DNA from: Acidobacteriota bacterium
GTDB lineage: Bacteria > Acidobacteriota > Terriglobia > Terriglobales > Acidobacteriaceae
Reading direction: 5' to 3'
DNA: 64,000 bases
Assembly: GCA_003225055.1 (NCBI GenBank)
Contig: QIAU01000131.1
Coordinates: 1 to 64,000, forward strand
The notes under the pieces are model-generated. The model ran no database searches and had not been told where the DNA came from. It worked only from the letters and a program-made list of their open reading frames with translations. Of this stretch, positions 25,958 to 34,504 are shown in pieces. Every line of letters begins with the position of its first letter. The stretch's first letter is position 1. Both the position numbers and the translations under genes were made by a program.

Positions 25958-26224
25958 ATGAAGGACATCCACGAGGTCTTGCGTCGCAAGCAAGCCCAAT
26001 ACGCAGCGTTGGCCAAGCAGATCGAGGCGCTCCAGGCCGCCGCCGACAAGCTTCGCGAAGTCGCTCCACTGCTAGCAGATGGCGAGGAAGAAGCGGTACC
26101 GGTAGTCGTCGACGAAGGCGGGGAAGAATCTCGCGCCATGAGCGCCAAAGCCAGCTCTGCTCCCGCGAGCGCTCCGCCTGCCGCCAAAGCCCCGAGCCGC
26201 GGAACCGCTCCGCGTTGGCCATAA
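25958..26224 (+). CDS. Small coiled-coil protein, unknown function
   Basis: The 88-residue protein starts at ATG with GGGGGAACT upstream. Residues 1-42 form a strong amphipathic helix (HEVLRRKQAQYAALAKQIEA then LQAAADKLREVAPLL) with heptad spacing; the rest is acidic, then Ala/Pro/Ser-rich and disordered. No domain is recognised. It ends 29 bases before a REC-PilZ-PilZ gene on the same strand and may be co-transcribed with it. The compact helix plus flexible tail suggests a scaffold or partner protein (inference). Confidence 0.7.
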   Translation: MKDIHEVLRRKQAQYAALAKQIEALQAAADKLREVAPLLADGEEEAVPVVVDEGGEESRAMSAKASSAPASAPPAAKAPSRGTAPRWP

Positions 26225-26253
26225 TCGCCTCTGTCAGGCCCACTGAGGGGGAT

Positions 26254-27378
26254 ATGCAATTTCAGGCACTGCTGGTTTTGACTGACAACAGCGCGGCCGA
26301 GCTGCTCAGTCCTGTGCTAGCAAAGTTCCAAGTTGATGGCGACCTGTGTGCTAACTCTGCCGATGTGGCTCTACTGCTCGAAGAAAAATGCTTCGATATC
26401 ATTCTTGCCGATTTTGACGATTCTCATGCGGCCGCCCAAGTAATCGAAAATGTAAGGCATTCCGCCAGCAAGAATGCAATTGCCGTCGGTCTTCTGAGTG
26501 ACCCTTCCAATGTGCGCCGCGCCTTTGGGCGGGGAGCGAATTTTGTTCTCTATAAGCCCATAAAGAGTGAGCAGGCCCACGCCAGCCTTCGCGCAGCCAT
26601 TGCTTTACTAAAGCGCGAGCGCCGCCGCAAGTTTCGTCTGCCCGTGCAGTTGCCCGTTACTTTGAGTTGGCAGGATGCGCCCGAAGTAGAAGGCATCATG
26701 CTGGACGTCAGCGAAGACGGAATGGATGTGCTTTCCGCTCAGCCGCTCGAGGGCTCACAGAATGTAGAGGTTCAATTTTCTCTGCCCGATTTGACTCAGC
26801 TGCGCGCGCAAGCCCAAGTAGTGTGGGCCAACACCAACGGGCAAGCCGGGCTTCAGTTCGTGGATTTCCCCGAAGCCAATCGGGAAACCCTCTGCGCCTG
26901 GCTGGGCGCCAATTCGCCAGAAGTACCGGCGGAACCTGAGCCTCTCTCGCAGTGCACTTTGTCCGACCTGAGCTTGGGCGGATGCTACGTGGAGACCGAA
27001 TCCCCATTCCCGCGTCAGACCAAAATTGATCTCTGCTTGCGGGCAGCCGCTTGGGAAGTTCACACCCAGGGCATAGTGCGTGTCATGCACCCCGGTCATG
27101 GCATGGGTGTCGAGTTTGCCTCGCGAACCGGCGATGAGCGCTCCCAGGTCGAACACTTTATCGAGTTCCTGACCAACCAGTCGGAGGTGATGCCGCAGCT
27201 TTCCGTGGCGCCTAAATCCATCGACTTCTCACCCCAGGATGGACACTCACCTTCTTACCAGGACGCACTAAAAGACGACTTGCTCCAGTTGCTGCGCCAG
27301 GAACAAAACATGACCCAAGAAGAATTCCTGACTGAGTTACGCAGCCAGCGCCGTTCCCAGGCGCAAGCCACAGCCTGA
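26254..27378 (+). CDS. Receiver-like protein with two PilZ domains
   Basis: The 374-residue protein starts at ATG 26254 after TGAGGGGGAT. Residues 1-120 have a response-regulator fold (LLVLTDNSAAELLSPVLAKF, CFDIILADFDD as the phosphoacceptor strand, LYKPIKSEQ with the conserved Lys-Pro). A first PilZ domain spans about 125-215 (RRRKFRLPVQLPVTLSW, DVSEDGMDVLS, GLQFVDF) and a second about 220-320 (TLSDLSLGGCYVETESPFP, GMGVEFASR). The first has DVSEDG rather than a clean (D/N)xSxxGG, so the second is the more likely c-di-GMP binder. The C-terminal helix ends in a charged segment (LLQLLRQEQNMTQEEFLTEL). There is no DNA-binding or enzymatic output, so it probably acts by protein contact. Confidence 0.88.
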   Translation: MQFQALLVLTDNSAAELLSPVLAKFQVDGDLCANSADVALLLEEKCFDIILADFDDSHAAAQVIENVRHSASKNAIAVGLLSDPSNVRRAFGRGANFVLYKPIKSEQAHASLRAAIALLKRERRRKFRLPVQLPVTLSWQDAPEVEGIMLDVSEDGMDVLSAQPLEGSQNVEVQFSLPDLTQLRAQAQVVWANTNGQAGLQFVDFPEANRETLCAWLGANSPEVPAEPEPLSQCTLSDLSLGGCYVETESPFPRQTKIDLCLRAAAWEVHTQGIVRVMHPGHGMGVEFASRTGDERSQVEHFIEFLTNQSEVMPQLSVAPKSIDFSPQDGHSPSYQDALKDDLLQLLRQEQNMTQEEFLTELRSQRRSQAQATA

Positions 27379-27423
27379 GTCCTCCACCCCGCATTCCACC
27401 TAAACCCTCGGTTCACTAAAGCC

Positions 27424-28009
27424 AACATCCTTGTTCACCACAGATTTTTCTGCGACCTCCGAGCGCGCCTGAGCTTCGCGCTGGCTATCGCCCCCTGGTA
27501 CGGTTCTAAAGTCCTGCCAGTCGATACGGTGGAGCTGGCAGAGACGATTTTTCGGCAAGCATGCTGTCCGGCGATGACCATCGGGCCGCAAGTGGCTCTG
27601 GTCGAAGTCCATACCTGGAAGCCGAAAAATATAGTCTTCCCCGCCGACTTCTCCGAAACTTCGTTGCATGCCCTTCCTTTTGCCTTGTCGTTGGCCGAGG
27701 AGACCCAGGCCAACCTTATCCTGCTGCATGGGCCGGCGATGGTCGCCATGGACGCAAGGATGATCTTGAGGGACAAGATTCTGAAGCAACTCAACGATCT
27801 GTTACCCCGCGATGCATCCGATTGGTGCAACCCCGAGGGCATGGTGTTATATGAATTCGAGGCCGAGAAATCTTGCGCCTCGCCCAGGAACGCGCGTTGC
27901 ATCGGATTGCGATGAGGTAGGAAAGGGGGGCGCTGCCTCAACTCACTTGCCCCGGGCCACCGAGATGGTAAGCGGTGCGCCTGGTCCGGTCTTAACTGTT
28001 CGGGTTTAA
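27424..28009 (+). pseudogene. Universal stress protein (double UspA domain), degraded
   Basis: Fragments of a tandem Usp protein occur in order in different frames. FTTDFSATSERA (frame stops at tga) continues after a shift as LSFALAIAPWYGSKVLP. The reading then jumps directly to AETIFRQACCPAMTIGPQV, normally the end of domain 1, so most of domain 1 is deleted. Domain 2 begins KPKNIVFPADFSETSLHALPF and FALSLAEETQANLILLHG. After another break the typical end appears as GAASTHLPRATEMV then SGAPGPVLTVRV. At least two frameshifts and one large deletion are needed, so the gene is dead. It is convergent with the thioredoxin-fold gene. Confidence 0.8.
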
Positions 28010-28022
28010 CCGGGGAAGCCGA

Positions 28023-28910
28023 TTAGCGCTTCTCCGGCTTCCACCGGTTGAGAAATCGCGCCAGGTCCTCCGGTGCTAATGCCCGGGCATGTTCGAATTC
28101 GCCGTTCTTCTGGCTGTAGAGAAGTTTTCCGCTGCCGTCCAGGACGGCGAGCCCAGGAATGCCTTTGGACATAGGCACTTCATACAGCTTCATCAACTCC
28201 TGGTTTCTGTCGCCTTCGCCCACATCCACATGCACGACTTCGAAATTCTTTTCGAGAAGCGCGGCCAAGTCGGGCCGATGAAAAGCAGCCTCTAGCACAT
28301 GGCAGTCGTAGCACCAGTTAGCGCCGAAAACAAGCAGCACGTGTTTTCCACTCTTGGCAGCGTGCTCTCGCGCTTCCTTGATCGCCGCCTCGGCATCGAC
28401 CCCCGCAGGATACAAATCCTTGTTGGTCGAAATGGGCTGTTCTAGCCGCGCAATATCGCCGCGTTTAGCTGCTACAATGCGCCACTGCTCGCCTTGTTGT
28501 GCCCATAACTGCCCTTCCGAAACATAAACTGTGCGACCCGGCGCTTTGGCAGCCGACTTCACCTCGGCCACAAAAACAACTTGATGCAACCCGGTTTGCG
28601 GCGAGTTCGACTGATCGATCTTGAGATTGATGCCCTGGACCTTGAGGCTCCGCCAAAAGCCTATTTCCGCATCAGCATTGACAGGTGTTTCACTGGCCCC
28701 TGCTCCAATCGTGGCAGGCGGATTCACGCTATAGAGCATCTTCAGCCTCAGCGTGTCTCCGGCGAGTATTGCGCTTCTCCATTGTTCCAGCGGCCCGAAA
28801 GGAGCCCCATTGGAAGGGGCTGGAAGAAACTGCGCCCAGCCCGCGGATCCAACCAATGCGCCATATAGACCGAGGATACTAAGGATTCTCCGAATAACCG
28901 ACACGTACAT
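28023..28910 (-). CDS. Exported thioredoxin-fold protein with N-terminal NTF2-like domain
   Basis: The 295-residue protein has a signal peptide (RRILSILGLYGALVGSAGWA). Residues about 40-160 look like an NTF2/SnoaL fold (EQWRSAILAGDTLRLKMLYS, then EQWRIVAAKRGD). A thioredoxin domain follows with the active site GANWCYDCHVLEAAF (CxxC = CYDC), KNFEVVHVDVGEGDRN, and the cis-Pro region KGIPGLAVLDGSGKLLYSQ. It resembles the single-domain thioredoxin part of DUF255/DsbD-type proteins acting in the periplasm. The fusion of the two folds is unusual to me. Substrate unknown. Confidence 0.8.
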   Translation of the reverse strand: MYVSVIRRILSILGLYGALVGSAGWAQFLPAPSNGAPFGPLEQWRSAILAGDTLRLKMLYSVNPPATIGAGASETPVNADAEIGFWRSLKVQGINLKIDQSNSPQTGLHQVVFVAEVKSAAKAPGRTVYVSEGQLWAQQGEQWRIVAAKRGDIARLEQPISTNKDLYPAGVDAEAAIKEAREHAAKSGKHVLLVFGANWCYDCHVLEAAFHRPDLAALLEKNFEVVHVDVGEGDRNQELMKLYEVPMSKGIPGLAVLDGSGKLLYSQKNGEFEHARALAPEDLARFLNRWKPEKR

Positions 28911-29072
28911 TCACGACTCCGACGATTCGCGTGTAGCCAAGGGTTGAGTATATCGCAGCAGGTTGTAACCCACTCACAGCCGGTTTTGCTCTATGCTTTC
29001 TTCGGTAAACACCGAAACCGGCTGGCATTTCGAAAAGGAGCCCTTCTCAAATTACCCCTTTCCAGCAAGACG

Positions 29073-30740
29073 ATGACCATAGCTTGTGAAGAACACGCCA
29101 GTGAAGCGCGCCTGCCTCACTTGTTTCCTGGACCCGCAATCCTCATTGCGGTAGCAGCTTTCGCAGTGCTGGTCCCGATGTTTTTCCTCGGCAACCCCTC
29201 CGGGCACGATTTCGAATTTCATCTCAACTCCTGGATGGAAGTAGTCAATCAGTGGAAGCAAGGCATCGTCTACCCACGCTGGGCCGCGATGGCGCACTAC
29301 AGCTACGGCGAAGCCCGTTTTCTTTTCTATCCGCCCGCTTCCTGGGTACTGGGCGGACTGCTGGGATTGGTACTTCCCTGGGCCTTGGTTGCGCCGGCAT
29401 TTATCTGGATTGCACTCAGCACGGCCGGTGTCTCCATGTTCTTTCTCGCGCGCCAATGGCTCTCACGAGCTGATGCCACTTTCGCTGCCGCTCTTTACGC
29501 GATCAACCCCTACCACATCGTGATCGTCTATTGGCGAAGCGCATTTGCCGAGTTGTTGGCCGCCGGGTTGCTCCCCTTGCTCTTGCTGTGGGTGCTGCGC
29601 GCCCAGCAAGACGGACGCAAAATAATTGTTCCGCTTTCCCTAGTCGTGGCCGGCGCATGGCTGACCAATGCCCCCGCAGCAGTCATGGTGAATTACTCGC
29701 TCGCGCTCTTGGTGGTGGCTGTTGCCATGGTTCGACGCGCGCCGCGAATTTTGCTCTGTGGAGCCACCGCGGTGATCCTGGGGGCTGCCTTGTCTGGCTT
29801 CTATCTACTGCCAGCCGTCTATGAAGAGAAGTGGGTGAACATCGCGCAAGTGCTCTCCCCTGGTGTGCGCCCGCAGGACAATTTTCTGTTCACGGTCATC
29901 CCCGACCCCGACCACAACCGCTTCAACCTGCTGGTCTCCACAGTCGCACTTAACGAAATCGTCGTGTTGGTGGCTGCGGCATTTCTGGCGCGCAATTCGC
30001 GACGCAACCAGCCGCTGCTCTGGTGGGCGCTGACAGCCTGGAGCGCAGCCGCCCTGCTGCTGATGTTTTCCGTCACGTTCTTCTTTTGGGAGCACCTGCC
30101 TAAGCTCCGCTTCGTGCAATTGCCCTGGCGCTGGCTGCTTTGTCTCAACCTGGCGTTCGCCCTATGGGTCACGCTGGGAATGGGACGCTGGATAAGCAGA
30201 ACCCTGGTATGCCTTCTCATGCTTGGGGTAATCGCCACCGGCTGGTACAAAATCCAAACTCCATGGTGGGATGGCGCCGATGACATCGCCGAAATGCGTG
30301 ACAACTTGGAAGAAGGCCAGGGCTACGAGGGCACCGACGAATATGTCCCGACCGGCGCGGACCCTTACGAGATCAAGCAAAACGTCGGCCAAGTCATCGT
30401 CGAAGGAGCCAGCCAGGCTCGCATTCACGTCCAGCAATGGTCGCCCGAATTCAGGCTCTTCACCGCTGACGTGACGCAACCCGCCCGCGCCGTCTTGCGA
30501 CTATTCAATTACCCAGCCTGGACGGTAGAGGTGAACGGCCACCTTGTCCCGACTGAAGCTCACGAAGTGACGGGACAGCTGATGTTTCAACTTCCGCCCG
30601 GCGACAACCGTGTCCGGGTCACGCTGACGCGCACCTGGGACCGCACGCTGGGAGGAGTGGTATCGGGAGTGACTGCGGTTCTCCTAGTTGCCGTCATCCG
30701 AGCGGACAAGAGACGATCAAAATATATGTTGTCATCCTGA
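29073..30740 (+). CDS. Large membrane protein, glycosyltransferase-C-like (YfhO/PMT-related)
   Basis: The 555-residue protein has about ten to twelve membrane helices. The first loop carries GHDFEFHLNSWMEVVNQWKQ and YPRWAAMAHYSYGEARFLFY, the pattern of predicted GT-C type membrane proteins with an acidic residue (D in GHDFEFH) where lipid-linked sugar transferases place their catalytic Asp. A soluble C-terminal beta domain follows (about 430-530). The ATG at 29073 is favoured because the alternative TTG at 28944 would leave only 33 bases to the divergent neighbour for two promoters; the start remains uncertain. Probably a sugar or polyprenyl-linked envelope enzyme, substrate unknown. Confidence 0.7.
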   Translation: MTIACEEHASEARLPHLFPGPAILIAVAAFAVLVPMFFLGNPSGHDFEFHLNSWMEVVNQWKQGIVYPRWAAMAHYSYGEARFLFYPPASWVLGGLLGLVLPWALVAPAFIWIALSTAGVSMFFLARQWLSRADATFAAALYAINPYHIVIVYWRSAFAELLAAGLLPLLLLWVLRAQQDGRKIIVPLSLVVAGAWLTNAPAAVMVNYSLALLVVAVAMVRRAPRILLCGATAVILGAALSGFYLLPAVYEEKWVNIAQVLSPGVRPQDNFLFTVIPDPDHNRFNLLVSTVALNEIVVLVAAAFLARNSRRNQPLLWWALTAWSAAALLLMFSVTFFFWEHLPKLRFVQLPWRWLLCLNLAFALWVTLGMGRWISRTLVCLLMLGVIATGWYKIQTPWWDGADDIAEMRDNLEEGQGYEGTDEYVPTGADPYEIKQNVGQVIVEGASQARIHVQQWSPEFRLFTADVTQPARAVLRLFNYPAWTVEVNGHLVPTEAHEVTGQLMFQLPPGDNRVRVTLTRTWDRTLGGVVSGVTAVLLVAVIRADKRRSKYMLSS

Positions 30741-30838
30741 ACCGGCCTGCGGCCCGCGAAGGAGCTGGCGTGCACGACTGAGCTTACGATATTCGCGGGA
30801 TGCTTCGGGGATCTAGAAGGTGTCTCTCAGGATCACGA
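30731..30838. repeat. Intergenic repeat with imperfect inverted ends (GTCATCCTGA family), copy 1
   Basis: The element opens with GTCATCCTGAACCGGC and closes with TCAGGATCACGAC, whose reverse complement matches the opening (11 of 13 counting the preceding GTT). Its first 44 bases resemble 35358-35398 read on the minus strand. It begins within the last codons of the membrane-protein gene and fills the gap to rdgB. Confidence 0.65.
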
Positions 30839-30919
30839 CATGGAAACGATAGATGATAGACCCTTGGCCTTCTGCTCTTGCTTTCCCGGAGCCTAGCGCC
30901 GAGGGCTCAGCGCTAAGGC

Positions 30920-31534
30920 ATGAAACCCATCCTCATCGCCACCTCGAACTCGGGCAAGCTTCGCGACTTCGCGGGCGCTGCCCAGTCGCACGGTGTGGAA
31001 GTGAAAAGCGTGCCTGGATTCTCTTCCCTTCCGCGAGCAATCGAAGACGGGCCAACCTTCGATTCTAACGCCCGCAAGAAAGCCGAGCACTACAGCCGCT
31101 TTCTTTCTGGAGAAATTGTGTTGGCAGACGACTCTGGCCTGGAAATTGATGCTCTGGGCGGCGCTCCAGGCGTCCATTCAGCCCGCTACGCCGCCGAGAA
31201 ACCCCACCGCACCGAGACCAACACGGACGACGAGGCAAACAACGCGCGCGTTCTCCGACAGCTCAAGGGCATGCCTCGAGATCGGCGAACGGGGAGGTTT
31301 GTCTGTGTGATTGCCGCCGCCCGCGATGGCCAAACCGTTGCCACCTTCCGTGGCGAGGCAGAAGGCATCATTCTGGACCGGCCTCGCGGTTCCGGCGGAT
31401 TCGGTTACGACCCGCTTTTCTACTTCCCGCAAATCCAGAAAACCTTCGCCCAACTCGCGCCAGAAGAGAAGGCCCGTTACAGCCATCGTGGAGCGGCGTT
31501 CCGCAAATTCCTAGCGTGGTACGACCAGAAATGA
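30920..31534 (+). CDS. rdgB: XTP/dITP pyrophosphatase (RdgB/HAM1)
   Basis: The 204-residue protein has the family landmarks in order: ILIATSNSGKLRDFAG at the N-terminus, LADDSGLEIDALGGAPGVHS with the metal-binding acidic residues, GSGGFGYDPLFYFP for base recognition, and SHRGAAFRKF near the C-terminus. It hydrolyses non-canonical purine triphosphates (ITP, XTP) to monophosphates, keeping them out of DNA. Length is normal. It is followed by a 190-base gap containing the sdh promoter, so it is probably a separate transcription unit. Confidence 0.94.
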   Translation: MKPILIATSNSGKLRDFAGAAQSHGVEVKSVPGFSSLPRAIEDGPTFDSNARKKAEHYSRFLSGEIVLADDSGLEIDALGGAPGVHSARYAAEKPHRTETNTDDEANNARVLRQLKGMPRDRRTGRFVCVIAAARDGQTVATFRGEAEGIILDRPRGSGGFGYDPLFYFPQIQKTFAQLAPEEKARYSHRGAAFRKFLAWYDQK

Positions 31535-31654
31535 CATGCGATGCCACGAAACCTCGTCTCCGATGGCAGTGGCGAAACCGTTTCCGGCCTCACGCATCCT
31601 CGGTGACTGCCGTCACATCATTATGTTTCCCGTGGTTCTGCACTTCCTCTTTTC

Positions 31655-31684
31655 TTGACTTCATTTCTGTAGCACCAAGATAAT
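31655..31684 (+). promoter_or_regulatory. Probable sigma-70 promoter of sdhCAB
   Basis: TTGACT (31655-31660) and GATAAT (31679-31684) are separated by 18 bases, each one mismatch from consensus. The start codon of sdhC is 43 bases downstream, with ribosome site AAGGAG at about 31713. It is the best promoter-like pair I can see in the window. Confidence 0.65.
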
Positions 31685-31726
31685 GAAAGGTTCCATCACC
31701 GTTCGGGAACCTACAAGGAGCATTCC

Positions 31727-32458
31727 GTGGCAACGACGGCCGGTCCAGCGGCTCCGACCCAAGGCAAAGGCGTCGCCCCCCTGCGAGCCGGGCAGGGTCA
31801 TTCCTTCCTTTTGCGCCGGCTGCACTCATTGACCGGCATCATCCCGATTGGGGCGTTTCTGGTCGAGCACTTTTTTTCCAATTTCGTCGCGACCCAAGGC
31901 CCCTCGGCCTACACCAAGCAAGTCGCGCTGCTTGCCGGTCTTCCATTCGTCTTTTTTCTGGAGCTGTGCTTCATTTGGATTCCCATCGCGTTTCACGGCC
32001 TGTATGGCTTTTACATCTGGTACCGCGGCGAAACGAATGTAGGAGACTATCCCTGGATGGGCAACTGGATGTATGCGGCCCAGCGCTGGACCGGCGCCAT
32101 CGCGTTTTTCTACATGGGTTATCACGTCTGGCACCTGCGCTTTTACGGAGTGCATATTCTCTCTGAACCGGCCGCCGCGTTTCCTAAAGTGCAAATGGAA
32201 TTTCAGCATCCCTGGATCCTTGCCTTTTACGCGATCGCCGTGGTGGCAGCCTCCTGGCACTTTGCTTATGGATTGTGGCTGTTCGCCGCCAAGTGGGGCA
32301 TTACCAGCGGCGACAACGCGCGCCGCAAGTGGGGCTACGCTTGCCTCGCCATTGCGCTGATCTTCATCGCGGCCGGGGTGGCCACCATGTATGCGTTCTT
32401 GAGAACGCCGTTGCAGCCGATGCCGAGCGCGGCGCATTCGGCTGTTTTACGTTCATAA
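31727..32458 (+). CDS. sdhC: Succinate dehydrogenase cytochrome b subunit (B. subtilis type)
   Basis: The 243-residue protein starts at GTG after AAGGAG. It has five membrane helices and heme-ligand histidines in LRRLHSLTGI, VEHFF, AFHGLYGFYIW, GYHVWHLRFYG and WHFAYGLWLF, the pattern of the di-heme b558 subunit of Bacillus-type succinate:menaquinone reductases, which use one membrane subunit rather than SdhC plus SdhD. The soluble sdhA and sdhB follow in the order C-A-B. It anchors the complex and carries electrons to quinone. Confidence 0.92.
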   Translation: MATTAGPAAPTQGKGVAPLRAGQGHSFLLRRLHSLTGIIPIGAFLVEHFFSNFVATQGPSAYTKQVALLAGLPFVFFLELCFIWIPIAFHGLYGFYIWYRGETNVGDYPWMGNWMYAAQRWTGAIAFFYMGYHVWHLRFYGVHILSEPAAAFPKVQMEFQHPWILAFYAIAVVAASWHFAYGLWLFAAKWGITSGDNARRKWGYACLAIALIFIAAGVATMYAFLRTPLQPMPSAAHSAVLRS

Positions 32459-32495
32459 ACCGGGCTGAATCCCGGCAGATGGGAACTCGAGTGAC

Positions 32496-34265
32496 ATGGC
32501 ATCAAATCCTAGAATCATCGTCATAGGCGGCGGGCTGGCAGGACTCTCCGCCGTCATCAAGATCGCCGAAATGGGCGGCCAGGTGGACCTGTTCTCCATC
32601 GTACCCGTGAAGCGTTCTCACTCCGTTTGCGCGCAAGGTGGCATCAATGCAGCCAAGAACCTGAAGGGCGAAGGCGACTCCCCCTGGCAGCACTTCGACG
32701 ACACCGTCTACGGCGGCGATTTCCTGGCCAACCAGCCTCCGGTCAAGGCGATGTGCGAGGCGGCCCCCGGCATCATCGATCTGCTCGACCGCATGGGCGT
32801 TCCCTTCAATCGCACTCCCGAAGGCTTGCTCGACTTCCGGCGCTTTGGCGGCACCCTCTATAACCGCACTGCATTCGCCGGCGCCACTACCGGCCAGCAA
32901 CTGCTCTATGCACTCGATGAACAAGTGCGCCGCTATGAATCAGAGGGCAAAGTCACCAAGTACGAGGGCTGGGAATTCCTTTCCGCGGTCATTGATCCCA
33001 CTCGCGTGTGTCGCGGCATCTGCGCCATGGATTTGCGCTCCATGGAGGTGCGCACCTTCCCGGCGGATGCGATTATCGTCTCGACCGGCGGAATCGGCGC
33101 CATCTTCGGAAAATCTACTAACTCGGTCGTCTGCACGGGCTCGGCCCAGTCGGCCCTTTATCAGCAGGGCGTCTATTACGCTAACGGCGAATTCATCCAG
33201 GTCCATCCAACCTCCATTCCGGGCGAAGACAAGCTGCGTCTGATGTCCGAGTCAGCCCGCGGCGAAGGCGGACGCGTCTGGGTGCCGAAGAAATCAGGTG
33301 ACCAGCGCGATCCTAAGTCCATCCCGGAAAGCGAGCGCTGGTACTTCCTCGAAGAGTGGTATCCCAAATACGGCAACCTGGTCCCGCGCGATGTCGCCAC
33401 CCGCGCCATTCACAAGGTCGTTTACGAGCATCACTTGGGGATCGATGGCAAACCGATGGTCTATCTCGATCTGACCCATATCGACCGCAAAGTGCTCGAT
33501 CGCAAACTGGAAGGCATCCTGGAAATCTACGAGAAGTTCGTCGGCGACGATCCGCGCGCCACGCCCATGAAGATTTTCCCCGGGATGCACTACACCATGG
33601 GCGGACTCTGGGTGGACTTCAAGCAAGCCACGAACATTCCCGGAATTTACTCTGCCGGCGAGTGCGAGTACCAGTACCATGGCGCCAATCGCCTGGGAGC
33701 AAACTCGCTCGTCTCGTGCATTTTTGGCGGATTTGTTGCCGGACCGGAAGCGGTCAAGTACGCCCGTAATTCCACCAGCGCTGCCAGCAACGGCTGCTTC
33801 GACGCGGAGCGCAAGCGCCAGGAAGAAATCAATGCCCATCTGATGAAGGCGGAGGGCAACGAGAATCCCTTCTTGCTCTGGCGCGAGTTGGGCGACGTGA
33901 TGACCAAGAACTGCACCGTCATCCGTTATAACAAGAACCTGAAGGAAACCGATGCCAAACTGGTCGAACTGCTGGAGCGCTACCAGCGCATCAATTTGAG
34001 CGATCGCACGCAGTGGGCGAATACGTCGTTTGTGTTCGCGCGCCAGCTCTACAACATGCTGCAACTGGCGCGAGTGATTGCCCAGGGAGCGATCATGCGC
34101 GACGAGTCCCGCGGCGCGCATCACAAGCCTGACTTCCCAGAGCGCGACGACAAGAATTGGCTCAAGACAACCAAGGCCACCTTTGCGCCGGATGCCGACG
34201 AACCCAAATTCGAATTTGAACCGGTAGACGTTTCACTGATTCCGCCGCGAACCAGGAAGTACTAA
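32496..34265 (+). CDS. sdhA: Succinate dehydrogenase/fumarate reductase flavoprotein subunit
   Basis: The 589-residue protein has the FAD-binding start IIVIGGGLAGLSAVIKIAEM and the covalent-FAD His in KRSHSVCAQGGINAA. Catalytic and substrate regions are IQVHPTSIPGEDKLRLMSES (with the RGEGGRVW loop) and YHGANRLGANSLVSCIFGG. The C-terminal helical domain is complete. It oxidises succinate to fumarate in the TCA cycle. It lies 37 bases after sdhC and shares its operon. Confidence 0.96.
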   Translation: MASNPRIIVIGGGLAGLSAVIKIAEMGGQVDLFSIVPVKRSHSVCAQGGINAAKNLKGEGDSPWQHFDDTVYGGDFLANQPPVKAMCEAAPGIIDLLDRMGVPFNRTPEGLLDFRRFGGTLYNRTAFAGATTGQQLLYALDEQVRRYESEGKVTKYEGWEFLSAVIDPTRVCRGICAMDLRSMEVRTFPADAIIVSTGGIGAIFGKSTNSVVCTGSAQSALYQQGVYYANGEFIQVHPTSIPGEDKLRLMSESARGEGGRVWVPKKSGDQRDPKSIPESERWYFLEEWYPKYGNLVPRDVATRAIHKVVYEHHLGIDGKPMVYLDLTHIDRKVLDRKLEGILEIYEKFVGDDPRATPMKIFPGMHYTMGGLWVDFKQATNIPGIYSAGECEYQYHGANRLGANSLVSCIFGGFVAGPEAVKYARNSTSAASNGCFDAERKRQEEINAHLMKAEGNENPFLLWRELGDVMTKNCTVIRYNKNLKETDAKLVELLERYQRINLSDRTQWANTSFVFARQLYNMLQLARVIAQGAIMRDESRGAHHKPDFPERDDKNWLKTTKATFAPDADEPKFEFEPVDVSLIPPRTRKY

Positions 34266-34284
34266 ATCGCGGACCAACTAGAAG

Positions 34285-34455
34285 ATGCACTTGGAACGGA
34301 ACCTCAACTCGCGACTGAGCATCCTGTACGTCGTCACGGGCGTGGTTCTGTTGGTCGTGCCCTTGTTAGGCTTTGAGTTACTTCCCTGGCTGACCGTGGT
34401 GGTCCTGATCCTAGGCGGCGTGCGGGCAATTTTAAGCGGGTGTCTACATCATTGA
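34285..34455 (+). CDS. Small membrane protein inside the sdh operon (56 aa)
   Basis: A 56-codon ORF lies between sdhA and sdhB on the same strand, 19 bases after sdhA. It begins MHLERNLNSRLSILYVV, then forms two closely spaced hydrophobic segments (VVTGVVLLVVPLLGFELLP and WLTVVVLILGGVRAILSG) and ends CLHH. The RxL start and two-helix hairpin recall DUF2892-type (YgaP-like) small membrane proteins. It is flanked by conserved operon genes, which argues that it is translated. It might be an accessory membrane subunit of the complex or a quinone-site helper; this is inference. Confidence 0.65.
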   Translation: MHLERNLNSRLSILYVVTGVVLLVVPLLGFELLPWLTVVVLILGGVRAILSGCLHH

Positions 34456-34504
34456 ACGATGTGCCAGGTGTTAGGAATTAACACCCACCAGAAGACCGAT
34501 ACTC

